Shown here in pieces: positions 20,322-28,682 of a stretch of DNA of 56,257 nt. The position numbers were made by a program, and so were the translations under genes. Numbering within the stretch: position 1 is the stretch's first letter; the number at the start of each line of letters is the position of its first letter. The stretch is from Clostridiales bacterium (lineage in GTDB: Bacteria; Bacillota; Clostridia; Oscillospirales; Acutalibacteraceae): the NCBI GenBank assembly GCA_021200555.1, contig JAJQGK010000034.1, forward strand, positions 1 through 56,257. The letters are read 5' to 3'. The notes under the pieces were generated by a model. That model made no database searches. It saw only the letters and a program-made list of their open reading frames with translations, and was not told the origin of the DNA.

Positions 20322-20396
20322 ATAATTTTCCTCCGTATACATTTAAAAAAGTATAATTTTGAAAAGTATACCATATTATAGGTGTAAACACAAGAA

Positions 20397-20433
20397 AAAA
20401 TCCGAAGCGGTAAATTTCTGCCGCCTCGGACTT
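20397..20433 (-). terminator. Intrinsic terminator of the aminotransferase-aldolase operon
   Basis: Minus-strand stem TCCGA-GGCGG paired with CCGCT-TCGGA followed by TTTTTTC, just after the aldolase stop. Confidence 0.85.
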
Positions 20434-20446
20434 ATTTTATAATGTA

Positions 20447-21673
20447 CTATTTGTTTGTCTCGTTTTTCTTAGAGTATTTTGTCTTGTAAATAATTCTCAT
20501 AAGCAAAGCTTCGACAGGATTGATATATTTTGCATCGCCGATTAAGCGTGCGGCTGCATCCGTTCTGATTTCTTTTTCAAGAACCATTTCAACAGCTTCT
20601 GCGTCATACTTATTTCCGGCTGCGCAAATAGCGCCGTTATCCTTAACAAGCACGGCATTTCTGCCCTTGAGCTTTTTAACAACCTTTTTGGCCGACTTTG
20701 CGGTGTTTGAAGGGTTATACTCCCCTGTTTTAAGAGTAACGCCCACAAGCTGTGCAAAATCGTCAAGCAAGGGTCTGAACTTGATGCCCATTCTTGAAGC
20801 CGCAACCAATTCGGGCTTTTTTGAATGAAGAACGCAATTTATATCCTCTCTGGCATTATAAACAGCTCTGTGCAGCTCTGCGCTGGCAGGATATTCATCG
20901 CAAGCTCCAACCTCTGCGCCGGATTCAAGGTCAATTCTAACGGAGTCGCCGCCCTCTACAGGAGACATTATCATTGTAGAGCCGTCTCTCTCTGAGGTAT
21001 AGGGATCGAAAAGCTGCGCCTGCTGCTTGGCTCCCTCGCTGACTTCCGCCACATGCTCCGCTACAGCCGTTACGTTGTCGGCAATCTTACCGGAAACAGC
21101 TTCAAGTCTGTCAAGAAGGAACTGTCCGCAAACCTTTTCAAGCTCTCCCGCAACAGCAAAGGCCTCGTCGTAATCCTTGCCCATGCAAAGAGCGCCGTGG
21201 TGAGCCATAATAACAGCCTTTGACTCCGAACGCTCAATGGCTGCCGTTACTCCCTTACGGAGCTTTCCGGTGCCGGGAAGTCCGTAAGACGCTACGGGAA
21301 TATCGGAACCTATAATATCTCTGCTCTCCTTGGGAACCATATTTATATCGTAGCCCAAAAAGCTTATTGCAGATGCATTTTTCTGGTGTGTATGAATTAC
21401 AAAGTTGACATCACTGCGATGCTTATAAGCCTCTGCGTGAACGCCCTTTTCCGATGATGGCTTGATTTCGGATGTATAAGCGCAGTCCTCAATCCTTACA
21501 AGAACGATATCATCGACAGTCAGGGACTCGTAGCTTCTTCCGCTGGGAGTGATAACAAAATACTCATCATCCACACGGCAGCTTACATTGCCCCATGTTC
21601 TGGCGATAAGACCGGACTCGACAAGTCTGATACCCGCCTTAACAACTTCTTCTTTTGCTTCCAATATGTCCAT
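20447..21673 (-). CDS. Class II aldolase/adducin family protein, duplicated domain
   Basis: 408-aa protein built of two aldolase_II (fuculose-phosphate aldolase-like) domains. The N-terminal domain (about 1-190) looks catalytic, with GNVSCR, TPSGRSYE, zinc ligands in IHTHQ and a further His pair in AHHGALCMG. The second half (about 225-390) repeats the fold (PASAELHRAVYNAREDINCV) but has LHSKK in place of HTH, so it has probably lost the metal site. Zinc aldolases of this family cleave or form sugar phosphates. It starts 24 bp after the aminotransferase gene, forming a two-gene operon. Substrate unknown. The identical copy is 28683-29909. Confidence 0.82.
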   Translation of the reverse strand: MDILEAKEEVVKAGIRLVESGLIARTWGNVSCRVDDEYFVITPSGRSYESLTVDDIVLVRIEDCAYTSEIKPSSEKGVHAEAYKHRSDVNFVIHTHQKNASAISFLGYDINMVPKESRDIIGSDIPVASYGLPGTGKLRKGVTAAIERSESKAVIMAHHGALCMGKDYDEAFAVAGELEKVCGQFLLDRLEAVSGKIADNVTAVAEHVAEVSEGAKQQAQLFDPYTSERDGSTMIMSPVEGGDSVRIDLESGAEVGACDEYPASAELHRAVYNAREDINCVLHSKKPELVAASRMGIKFRPLLDDFAQLVGVTLKTGEYNPSNTAKSAKKVVKKLKGRNAVLVKDNGAICAAGNKYDAEAVEMVLEKEIRTDAAARLIGDAKYINPVEALLMRIIYKTKYSKKNETNK

Positions 21674-21697
21674 TATGCCACCTCTTTCAGGGAGTTA

Positions 21698-23182
21698 TCA
21701 ATCGTACTGCTTAAGACCGACGTTTGCGAATACTCTGTCAAACTTAGCAAGAGCTTCATCAATAAGTTCGGGTGTATAAGCAGCTGAAGTATAAAGTCTG
21801 GAACCTGCAAGAGTAACAAGACCCTCTGCCATATAAGCAGCGCCCATGTGCTCCATCTCTTTCTGTCTTTCGCTTGTAGCGGAAAGAACGCCGGGGATAG
21901 TCCAAGGCTTGCTCCAATTAACAGCAAAATGCATTGTGCCGACTGTTTCAAGGTGGCAAATTGAACCCTGGTTAAACGCAACAAAGGGAAGATTGTACTT
22001 TTTGATGAGCTCCTGAAGACCTTTGGTAAGTCTGTCGCCCATCTGTCCCGCCTTCTGGCAAGCGTTTGTTCTCTCAATTTCCTCAAGAGTATAATAACCG
22101 GCAACACAGGAAATGGGAGTAGCAGCAAGAGTACCGCCGATAAGAGCCTTATGGATTTTTTCACCGTTGCTGTCAAGACCGGCGCCGAGATACTTCATAT
22201 ATTCTCTCTTACCGCCGATTCCGCCTGCTCCGGGATATCCGCCCGCTATAACCTTACCGAAGATTGTCAAGTCGGGAGAAACGCCGAAGTAGCCCTGTGC
22301 GCACGCCATGCCTACACGGAAGCCGGTAACAACCTCATCAAATATAAGCAGAGCACCGTACTTACGGCAAAGTCTTTCAACGCCCTTATTGAAATCATAA
22401 TCAAGGGGTCTTGTTCCGCTTTCGGGACCGACAGGCTCGATGAATACAGCAGCTGTGCCGCCTCTGAGAGTATTAAGTCTGAGAGTTCTCTCAAGAGAAT
22501 CAAGGTCATTGGGGAAGAACTCCTGAGTGTGCTTGAAGAGATAAAGAGGAACGCCGTGAGCCTGAGTGAATTTTGAACCGGGAACACGGATACTCCAGCC
22601 AAGCTGATCGCTCCAGCCGTGGTAAGCGCCGCCCATCTTAACGATGTTCTTATTCTTTGTGGCAAGTCTTGCAACACGAACGGCAGCCATACAAGCTTCG
22701 GTACCCGAACCGAGCATACGGAACATATCTACCGTTTCAACATTATCCGCAATCTTTTTGCCGAGCTTGTATTCATACTCATGGAAAAGACCTGTTGAAG
22801 GACCGCAAGTGTTAAGAAGGTCAATAACCTGCTCACGAACTGCGGGAGGATTGGAACCGAGAACTGTAGGACCGCCTGCCTGCAGGAAATCAAAGTACTC
22901 ATTTCCGTCAATATCATACAGCTTCATGCCGTCTGCCTTTGTAAAAACAAGGGGGAACGGGTAGTTAAACGCAAGGTTATGCTGTACACCGCCGGGGATA
23001 ATCTGCTTTGCCTCTTCGATCATTACTTTTGATTTTGAGCATTTCTTTTCAAAGTAATTCTCTTCATAGTCCTTAAGGGCTTCGGGCTTGATGGTATAAA
23101 TCGGCTGTTTAATAAGCTCGTCTAACTGCTTAGTAACAGCCTCTGCGTCACAATAATTCTCTATTGCGAAACGAGTGTCCAT
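21698..23182 (-). CDS. Class III PLP aminotransferase (glutamate-1-semialdehyde aminomutase-like)
   Basis: 494-aa PLP enzyme. The ATG at 23180-23182 has GGAGG nine bases upstream; an upstream ATG adds 22 unlikely residues. Motifs: GSGTEACMAAVRVAR (phosphate binding), GAYHGWSD, cofactor Asp in IFDEVVTGFR, and Schiff-base Lys in TIFGKVIAGGYPG. It resembles HemL but has an N-terminal extension of about 55 residues, and no haem genes are near, so HemL function is unlikely. The partner gene is a class II aldolase, suggesting an amino-sugar or amino-aldehyde pathway, which is inference only. The identical copy is 29934-31418. Confidence 0.8.
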   Translation of the reverse strand: MDTRFAIENYCDAEAVTKQLDELIKQPIYTIKPEALKDYEENYFEKKCSKSKVMIEEAKQIIPGGVQHNLAFNYPFPLVFTKADGMKLYDIDGNEYFDFLQAGGPTVLGSNPPAVREQVIDLLNTCGPSTGLFHEYEYKLGKKIADNVETVDMFRMLGSGTEACMAAVRVARLATKNKNIVKMGGAYHGWSDQLGWSIRVPGSKFTQAHGVPLYLFKHTQEFFPNDLDSLERTLRLNTLRGGTAAVFIEPVGPESGTRPLDYDFNKGVERLCRKYGALLIFDEVVTGFRVGMACAQGYFGVSPDLTIFGKVIAGGYPGAGGIGGKREYMKYLGAGLDSNGEKIHKALIGGTLAATPISCVAGYYTLEEIERTNACQKAGQMGDRLTKGLQELIKKYNLPFVAFNQGSICHLETVGTMHFAVNWSKPWTIPGVLSATSERQKEMEHMGAAYMAEGLVTLAGSRLYTSAAYTPELIDEALAKFDRVFANVGLKQYD

Positions 23183-23215
23183 ATTATTGTACCTCCAAAA
23201 AAAATACACATATAG

Positions 23216-23244
23216 ATTGTAATACAAAATCCTCCTTATGTCAA
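23216..23244 (-). promoter_or_regulatory. Promoter of the aminotransferase-aldolase operon
   Basis: Minus strand TTGACA, 17 bp, TACAAT, ending about 34 bp before the ATG. Confidence 0.75.
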
Positions 23245-23283
23245 ACAAAATCTGAAAAATTTATAAAAAATCTACATTTGCTA

Positions 23284-23312
23284 TTGCTTTGCCTTACTTC
23301 TTCTGCTAAAAT
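23284..23312 (+). promoter_or_regulatory. Promoter of the TSCPD-nucleosidase operon
   Basis: TTGCTT, 17-bp spacer, TAAAAT, divergent from the aminotransferase promoter 40 bp to the left. Confidence 0.6.
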
Positions 23313-23346
23313 TATATTGCAATTATTCTGAAAGGATAAAATAAAA

Positions 23347-23604
23347 ATGAATTTTTCGTATAAAACACGAGGAACCTGTTCCACAAAGATAACCTTTGAT
23401 TTGGATGACGGCGTGGTATCCAACGTAAGGTTTGTCGGCGGCTGCAACGGCAATCTTAAGGGCATCGGATCCCTTGTTGAGGGAATGAATGCCGAAGATG
23501 TGGTAAAAAAACTCAAGGGCACAACCTGCGGCTTTAAGGGAACGTCATGTCCCGACCAGCTGGCTGCCGCCATAGAAGAAGCTTTAAGGGAGAATGAGAA
23601 ATGA
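23347..23604 (+). CDS. TSCPD domain protein (TIGR03905 family)
   Basis: 85-aa protein with four cysteines (GTCSTKI, GGCNGN, TTCGF, TSCPDQLA); the last gives the TSCPD name. The domain also occurs at the C-terminus of class II ribonucleotide reductases and stands alone in Clostridia; its function is not established, and a metal or Fe-S role is only a guess. It overlaps the nucleosidase start by 4 bp (ATGA), so the two are translationally coupled. The identical copy is 31583-31840. Confidence 0.85.
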   Translation: MNFSYKTRGTCSTKITFDLDDGVVSNVRFVGGCNGNLKGIGSLVEGMNAEDVVKKLKGTTCGFKGTSCPDQLAAAIEEALRENEK

Positions 23605-24275
23605 AAATAGGATTTGTTATTGCGGACGACAACGAATACGCACCCGTTCTTGAAAATGCCGAAAAATACGGCTGCAAAAAGGTTACGAGAAGAAACAGGG
23701 AAAGCGTTGAATTTAACATTGAAAAACATGAGATTATCGCCGTAAAATGCGGAATAGGCAAGGTTAACGCTGCTTCTGCGGCTGCATTTCTCATAGCCGA
23801 CGACAATGTTGACGCCATTATAAATTTCGGGCTTTCGGGCGCAGTCAGCGGACTTTTAAAGGGCGACATCGTTGCCGGAACAAGCTTTACGGAATGTGAT
23901 TTTGATATTTCTCCATTGGGTTTGCCCGTAGGCGTAAAGCCCCAGGACGTCTATGTTTACGAAGCGGACGGCGCAATGGTTAAAGCGGCTCTTTCAATTG
24001 CCGGCGTAAAAAGCGCAAAATGCGGCTGCGGAGATTTCTTTTTAAGCGACAGGGAAAAGAAGGATTTTTACAAGGAGACATTCGGAATAAACGAATTTGA
24101 TATGGAAACCGGCGCAATCGCTTCCGTCTGTCATGATGCGGACATTCCATTTGCGGCAATCAGGCAAATAAGCGATGATGCGGACGATGCGGCATCTGAA
24201 AGCTACAAGGAAATGAACGACAAATGCGAGGACTCTCTTATCGACGTTGTTATCCAAATCGTGAAAAATCTTTAA
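23601..24275 (+). CDS. mtnN: 5'-methylthioadenosine/S-adenosylhomocysteine nucleosidase-like
   Basis: 224-aa phosphorylase-superfamily protein. MTA/SAH nucleosidases cleave the glycosidic bond to adenine, clearing inhibitory by-products of methylation and feeding the methionine and AI-2 pathways. Features are the N-terminal GFVIADDNEY (the usual Glu-containing loop), CGIGKVNAASAA, INFGLSGAV, FDMETGAIASV (the family reads MExxAIA, so the substrate Glu is kept) and the catalytic Asp in RQISDDADD. Sequence match is moderate, and a futalosine hydrolase or another nucleosidase is possible. Coupled to the TSCPD gene; tRNA genes follow. The identical copy is 31837-32511. Confidence 0.75.
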   Translation: MKIGFVIADDNEYAPVLENAEKYGCKKVTRRNRESVEFNIEKHEIIAVKCGIGKVNAASAAAFLIADDNVDAIINFGLSGAVSGLLKGDIVAGTSFTECDFDISPLGLPVGVKPQDVYVYEADGAMVKAALSIAGVKSAKCGCGDFFLSDREKKDFYKETFGINEFDMETGAIASVCHDADIPFAAIRQISDDADDAASESYKEMNDKCEDSLIDVVIQIVKNL

Positions 24276-24300
24276 ATTTAAAAAAAATTCAAAAAATTAC

Positions 24301-24329
24301 TTGACAAAAGAGGTTGTATGCTTTATAAT
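24301..24329 (+). promoter_or_regulatory. Consensus promoter of the tRNA pair
   Basis: TTGACA, 17 bp, TATAAT, 30 bp before tRNA-Met; an exact consensus, as expected for a stable RNA. Confidence 0.88.
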
Positions 24330-24358
24330 TACATTCGCTGTTGAATTTCAGCGAATAT

Positions 24359-24435
24359 GGCGGCGTAGCTCAGTTGGCTAGAGCATTCGGTTCATACCCG
24401 ACAGGTCATTGGTTCAAATCCAACCGCCGCTACCA
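24359..24435 (+). tRNA. tRNA-Met (CAT), copy 1
   Basis: 77-nt cloverleaf with encoded CCA. Acceptor GGCGGCG pairs with CGCCGCT (terminal G-U), D arm GCTC/GAGC, anticodon loop TTCATAC with CAT, T loop TTCAAAT. It lacks the C1-A72 mismatch of initiators, so it is read as elongator Met; a lysidine-modified Ile tRNA cannot be excluded. Confidence 0.92.
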
Positions 24436-24476
24436 TTCAGGCGGCTTTGCTTTCAAGTTCAGCCGCCCGCATACAC

Positions 24477-24551
24477 GGCCCGGTGGTCAAGCGGCTAAGA
24501 CACCGCCCTTTCACGGCGGTAACACGAGTTCGATTCTCGTCCGGGTCACCA
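24477..24551 (+). tRNA. tRNA-Glu (TTC), copy 1
   Basis: 75-nt cloverleaf with encoded CCA, acceptor GGCCCGG/CCGGGTC, anticodon stem CCGCC/GGCGG around CTTTCAC and T loop TTCGATT. Transcribed with tRNA-Met from the consensus promoter. Confidence 0.95.
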
Positions 24552-24552
24552 C

Positions 24553-24581
24553 AAGCCCCATTTTCGGGGCTTTATTTTTTT
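24553..24581 (+). terminator. Intrinsic terminator of the tRNA operon
   Basis: Stem AAGCCCC/GGGGCTT followed by TATTTTTTT. Confidence 0.9.
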
Positions 24582-24582
24582 G

Positions 24583-24611
24583 TTGATTTTGTATTCACTT
24601 TATGATATTAT
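24583..24611 (+). promoter_or_regulatory. Promoter of the tautomerase gene (central copy)
   Basis: TTGATT, 17 bp, TATTAT. Here it drives only the broken tautomerase fragment at the junction. Confidence 0.6.
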
Positions 24612-24640
24612 GGCTGTATCAAATAAAAAGGAGAAATTTT

Positions 24641-24865
24641 ATGCCGTTTATAGATTCAAAAATAACCAAAGAAGTCAGTCCCGAAAAGAAGGAAAAAATT
24701 AAATCTCAGCTCGGTTCCGCAAAAAACGGTGGAATCAAAGATAATTTTATTAAAGCTTTCGCAGCCGTATTTATAAAGATACGCATCGGTTATAATTCCG
24801 CCCATACTGCAGCACACAAGATTAACCTTTTCTGCGTCATGCTCCGATTTTGCCAGCTCAATTAA
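24641..24865 (+). pseudogene. Truncated MIF-like tautomerase fused to antisense lipase sequence
   Basis: The first 27 codons equal the intact tautomerase gene at 32877 (MPFIDSKITKEV up to QLGSA). At the junction 24714-24721 the frame enters sequence antisense to the lipase gene and adds about 47 unrelated residues before a stop. Promoter, ribosome site and start are intact, so a useless 74-aa peptide may still be made. It is a by-product of the duplication. Confidence 0.9.
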
Positions 24866-25396
24866 ATCATAAAGCTTATCGCAGTTGTCAAGAGGGTCAA
24901 GCCGCCAGTCGTAAACCATATAATAGACATTTTCCGCACCGTATTCCTCAACGGCTTCCTTGAGTATGCCCTGTTCGCTTGTGCTGTCCGCAAGAGCCTC
25001 CAAAAGCTCCGGATAATTTGACACCGCCAAAGGATATTCGGGGCTTGAAACATTGTAAACGGAATTGCCGTTCTCATCACACGCCATAGAGCCCATTATT
25101 TCATTCACATAGTCAAGAATAGGATCTGTAAATCCGTCAAGGGTTCCCGTTTTTATATAACCGCCCAAAGCATTGAAAACAGTCCTTATTACTCCCGTGA
25201 AGGTAATAGGTTTAAGGCATTCCTCTTCATTTTCCGTGCCGATGTCAACATACAAACCGTTGAAATCCATACCTCTTATAAGGACAAAGGGATATTCACA
25301 TTCCGTGCTGCCGCTTTCGGCAAAAGCCGTAACGGATAAAAAGGATGAAAAAATAAGAATGACAGACATAATCGAGCAAATGAGTTTTCTTTTCAC
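24656..25396 (-). pseudogene. Truncated LCAT-like lipase (central copy)
   Basis: Keeps the promoter, GTG start, signal peptide and first 225 codons of the lipase, including the nucleophile Ser197, then runs into about 20 residues read antisense from the tautomerase gene. It lacks the C-terminal half with the expected acid and His of the triad, so it should be inactive but could be secreted. Confidence 0.9.
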
Positions 25397-25427
25397 TGCA
25401 AATACCTCCGTTTCCAAATATGTTGAT

Positions 25428-25456
25428 ATAATAGCATAATAGCAACAAAAATGCAA
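25428..25456 (-). promoter_or_regulatory. Promoter of the truncated lipase, copy 2
   Basis: Same TTGCAT-17-TATTAT element as at 17192-17220. Confidence 0.55.
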
Positions 25457-25520
25457 GCAAATTTTATTATATAATAAACATATATTATAAAATAATACAA
25501 AAAACGAGGCGGCTTGGCGT

Positions 25521-25560
25521 AAAAAATTGCCCTCAGTGTCGATTATAATACACTAAGGGC
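25521..25560 (-). terminator. Intrinsic terminator of the 3D-domain gene, copy 2
   Basis: Identical hairpin to 17285-17324. Confidence 0.8.
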
Positions 25561-25612
25561 GGTATTGTCTTGTTAAAAATTAAAAATAGATTGCTTTAAA
25601 TTACTAAACTAT

Positions 25613-26449
25613 TTAAAAAACATAGATCGTTACGGGTTTATTGCCCCAATAGTACACATCGCTCGTGGTGCTGACATAAAGGTCAACAATAGGACCGTTG
25701 TCCCAATAAATAAATCCGCCTGTGTCCTCCGCGCTGGCATAGCCGTAAATATATCCGCTGCCGTCTGACGCTACGATATACATTTTTGAACCGTAGGGAA
25801 TGATTCCCGGGTCAACCGCTACAACGCCGGGGTGAACATACGTACCTGTTGCCGTTCTTGTCCCCATGTTATAGGTTGTGGATTTGCCGCTGAGCTTATA
25901 TGAATACTCAAGGGGTATGCCGTTTTCGTCAAACCTTATGCTGTCCGGAACGGGTATATCCGACATCTGGGTAAGTCCCAATTCGGAAAAAGAATATCCG
26001 TTATCCGAGCTTGGAAGCTCCGTCGTCTCCGACAACGCTTCTGCGGCATTTACAGTGTTTTCCGCTGCGGCTTCGGTTTGTGCAACTGTTGCTTCTTCTT
26101 TTTTTTCAACGGTTGTTTCTTCTGCTTTTACCGTTGTTTCTTCTGCTTCACTTTCGACTTCTGCTGAAAACATTTCCACAAGGTCAATTTCCTCGCTTTC
26201 GTCCTCTGCATAAAGCTTTCTGTTAATATTAAGAACAGAAATGTTGTTTGTTGTGCTTGGCGATAAATAAGATTCCGAAAGTTCCAGGATTATCTTCTTA
26301 TTGCGGGCGGACGAGGAAATTAAGTTTACATCGTCCGATGTGAGCTGTACCGCCGAAGCAATCGATGCGAATGATACAACGACTGCGCAGAAGAGAGCTT
26401 TCCATTTAACGCCCGACAGGGAAGAAAAATAAGTTTTTACTTTCTTCAT
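25613..26449 (-). CDS. 3D-domain cell-wall protein, copy 2
   Basis: Same 278-aa translation as 17377-18213: N-terminal hydrophobic anchor, Glu/Thr-rich linker and C-terminal 3D domain. Promoter and terminator are copied too, so both copies should be expressed. Confidence 0.82.
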   Translation of the reverse strand: MKKVKTYFSSLSGVKWKALFCAVVVSFASIASAVQLTSDDVNLISSSARNKKIILELSESYLSPSTTNNISVLNINRKLYAEDESEEIDLVEMFSAEVESEAEETTVKAEETTVEKKEEATVAQTEAAAENTVNAAEALSETTELPSSDNGYSFSELGLTQMSDIPVPDSIRFDENGIPLEYSYKLSGKSTTYNMGTRTATGTYVHPGVVAVDPGIIPYGSKMYIVASDGSGYIYGYASAEDTGGFIYWDNGPIVDLYVSTTSDVYYWGNKPVTIYVF

Positions 26450-26544
26450 TAAGTTGTCTCCTTTGATGTTTTTTCCCGAAAAGATTTTGCATAAAAATAT
26501 GCATATTTTCGAGGCTAATACATTTTTTGCAACAAGACGCCGTC

Positions 26545-26573
26545 ATTATAGTTAAGCTTTTTGTGAATGTCAA
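26545..26573 (-). promoter_or_regulatory. Promoter of the 3D-domain gene, copy 2
   Basis: TTGACA-17-TATAAT, duplicate of 18309-18337. The gap from here to the sialidase stop at 27004 again holds only the sialidase terminator. Confidence 0.85.
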
Positions 26574-26919
26574 GAAAAATTGCAACCGCATTTTTGTTTA
26601 TTTTGCACAACAAAATCTTTTCCCGACTTTTTTTCTCAAAGGCAAATATGAAAAAAATTAGATTTATTTATCGAATTTAGAAAAATAAATTTTTCATTAT
26701 TGTAGACTTACACAAAAAACAACTTTTTGAAATTCTGTATTTCCCCATGAATTTAATATTTCCAATATTTTATCGTAATAGGCACAAAATGTAGTGGTTC
26801 AGAGCCTCAAATCCGGAACAATATCTCTAATTTTCCAAAATGAAAAAATCAAAAAATTTCTGAAAATTTTACACATAGTAAAGCGGTTTTATATGCCGAA
26901 ATTGCTTTAAAAACAACGG

Positions 26920-26953
26920 ACGGCAGCCTCCGTTTTTTCGGAAACTGCCGATG
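26920..26953 (-). terminator. Hairpin terminator after the sialidase gene, copy 2
   Basis: Duplicate of 18684-18717. Confidence 0.6.
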
Positions 26954-27003
26954 TTACATTATAATATAATACATTAGCTTGACAATACACGGGTATTTTG
27001 GGC

Positions 27004-28557
27004 TTACTCTGTGACAGCCTCTGCCGCATTCGGGTTAAAGAAGTCCGCCAACTCAAATTTTTTAAAAGCAATATATCCGCAGGGCAAAGGCTCATACAGC
27101 AAACCTATTCCGCCGTCGGGCAAAACAGTCATACAGCTGTAAGCAAAAAAATCTCCGTATTGTTCAGAACTCTCGTAAATTTTATCTGTTTTAAGAGGCA
27201 AATCGCTTATCCATTTTATTTTATAATCGCTGCTGACTTCGCCCAAAGCCGCACAGCCGTCGGTTCTTGTTTCATCCTTTCCCATATGTCCCGTTGGTCT
27301 TGCAATTATAATGTAATCCTTGCTTTTGTCCATTTTATCCGTATAAATTTCTTTCGGAACAGCAAGACATGAATGCTGGCAGCGAACGGTATAAAGCGAA
27401 TTTTCAACTTTTTTCCATGTAATTCCATTGTCAAAGCTTACAGAATACGGCATTTTACCGGGTTTTTCGGGTCTTCCGAAGCAGCCTATAACGCCGTCCG
27501 AATAGACTGCAAATTGACATTCGTCAAGGTTTTCGCACTCGCCCGCTCTGTGCCAGTTTTCGCCGTTATCATCGCTGTAAATCACAAAAGCATTTCCAAC
27601 GCTGTAAACGGGAATAATAATTCTTCCGTTTTTAAGGCAAACGCCGCTGCCGGGTCCCACACCGAAAAACGGATCATCCTCATCGGTTTTAACATAAGGC
27701 GTTATATCCTTGGGCTGCGACCAATTTTTTCCGCCGTCAAAGCTTTTTGTCATCCAAATATAAGATGTTGTATCTGCGGTCATCGGCGCAGGAAAAGTCT
27801 CTATACAATTGTATATACATTTCTCAGAAAGCTTTTTTTCTGTTTCCGGACAATCGCCGCTCATTATCGCCCTCGGACGCAGATATATGTTCCCCACATA
27901 TTTATCCCTCGTATTATCGGGAAAAAGAGGAGGACATTTTTCAATAAATTCTCCCGCTTCAGGTTCATCCTCGGTATAATACATATCACCTATTGTGCTG
28001 TAATTGTATTCAGCTGAATGATTTTGTGGCAGGTAATAATGTGTTTTTTCATTATTATCATCGTAAATTATCCCCTTTTCTCTTACGCTATACTCTCTTC
28101 CGCAGAGGTCCCTCAGACGCAAATAATAATTGCCGTTTATTTTGGTATAACCGGTGGAATGACGGAGAATATCTCGCTTAAATATCCCCTTACATTCGGG
28201 ATAAAAATCAAAAAGCATTACAACGGAACCGTCCTTCGCCTTTACCGTTACTGGATCTATGGCAAAAGCCGACGTATCGTCATGATAATTTACGGGAGCG
28301 GTGCATACGGGAGGCGTATAAACAATCTGCATTTCTCCAAACGACCTTCCGCCGTCAATGCTTCTTCTGACTCCGATTTCTATAAACCCCCAATCGGCTC
28401 CGAAGATTGATCTGTCTGCGGCGGCAATCAGCGTATCATCTGAAAGAATGACAGACGGAATCCTACAGCAGGGCATATTTTTCATTTCCTCCCTGTCTCC
28501 TCTTAATGCCTCGGGGACACATTCCTCGGCAACTCCGGCAAATACGGGTATATCCAT
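27004..28557 (-). CDS. Intracellular sialidase-family hydrolase, copy 2
   Basis: Same 517-aa product as 18768-20321, with the RIP motif, Asp boxes, GGAGG site and no signal peptide. Two complete copies would double gene dosage. Confidence 0.78.
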   Translation of the reverse strand: MDIPVFAGVAEECVPEALRGDREEMKNMPCCRIPSVILSDDTLIAAADRSIFGADWGFIEIGVRRSIDGGRSFGEMQIVYTPPVCTAPVNYHDDTSAFAIDPVTVKAKDGSVVMLFDFYPECKGIFKRDILRHSTGYTKINGNYYLRLRDLCGREYSVREKGIIYDDNNEKTHYYLPQNHSAEYNYSTIGDMYYTEDEPEAGEFIEKCPPLFPDNTRDKYVGNIYLRPRAIMSGDCPETEKKLSEKCIYNCIETFPAPMTADTTSYIWMTKSFDGGKNWSQPKDITPYVKTDEDDPFFGVGPGSGVCLKNGRIIIPVYSVGNAFVIYSDDNGENWHRAGECENLDECQFAVYSDGVIGCFGRPEKPGKMPYSVSFDNGITWKKVENSLYTVRCQHSCLAVPKEIYTDKMDKSKDYIIIARPTGHMGKDETRTDGCAALGEVSSDYKIKWISDLPLKTDKIYESSEQYGDFFAYSCMTVLPDGGIGLLYEPLPCGYIAFKKFELADFFNPNAAEAVTE

Positions 28558-28632
28558 ATAATTTTCCTCCGTATACATTTAAAAAAGTATAATTTTGAAA
28601 AGTATACCATATTATAGGTGTAAACACAAGAA

Positions 28633-28669
28633 AAAATCCGAAGCGGTAAATTTCTGCCGCCTCGGACTT
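28633..28669 (-). terminator. Intrinsic terminator of the aminotransferase-aldolase operon, copy 2
   Basis: Duplicate of 20397-20433. Confidence 0.85.
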
Positions 28670-28682
28670 ATTTTATAATGTA

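Larger units (their letters stand above)
16478..24713. repeat. Tandem duplication, unit 1 (8,236 bp)
   Basis: First unit of a head-to-tail duplication. Every gene and spacer I compared recurs 8,236 bp to the right with identical translation. The unit begins with GTTCCGCA (16478-16485) inside the lipase gene; the same 8 bp occurs at the central junction (24714-24721) and at the right end (32950-32957) inside the tautomerase gene. No terminal inverted repeats, transposase or target duplication are seen, so microhomology-mediated duplication, or an assembly error, is favoured over transposition. Confidence 0.95.

Noticed and set aside
21698-23182. hemL (glutamate-1-semialdehyde aminomutase of haem synthesis)
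   Set aside because: Extra N-terminal region, partner class II aldolase, and no hem genes; annotated only as HemL-like.
24341-24586. 81-codon ORF covering tRNA-Met and tRNA-Glu
   Set aside because: It only translates the two tRNA genes and the terminator; no ribosome site, and the same occurs at 32577-32822.
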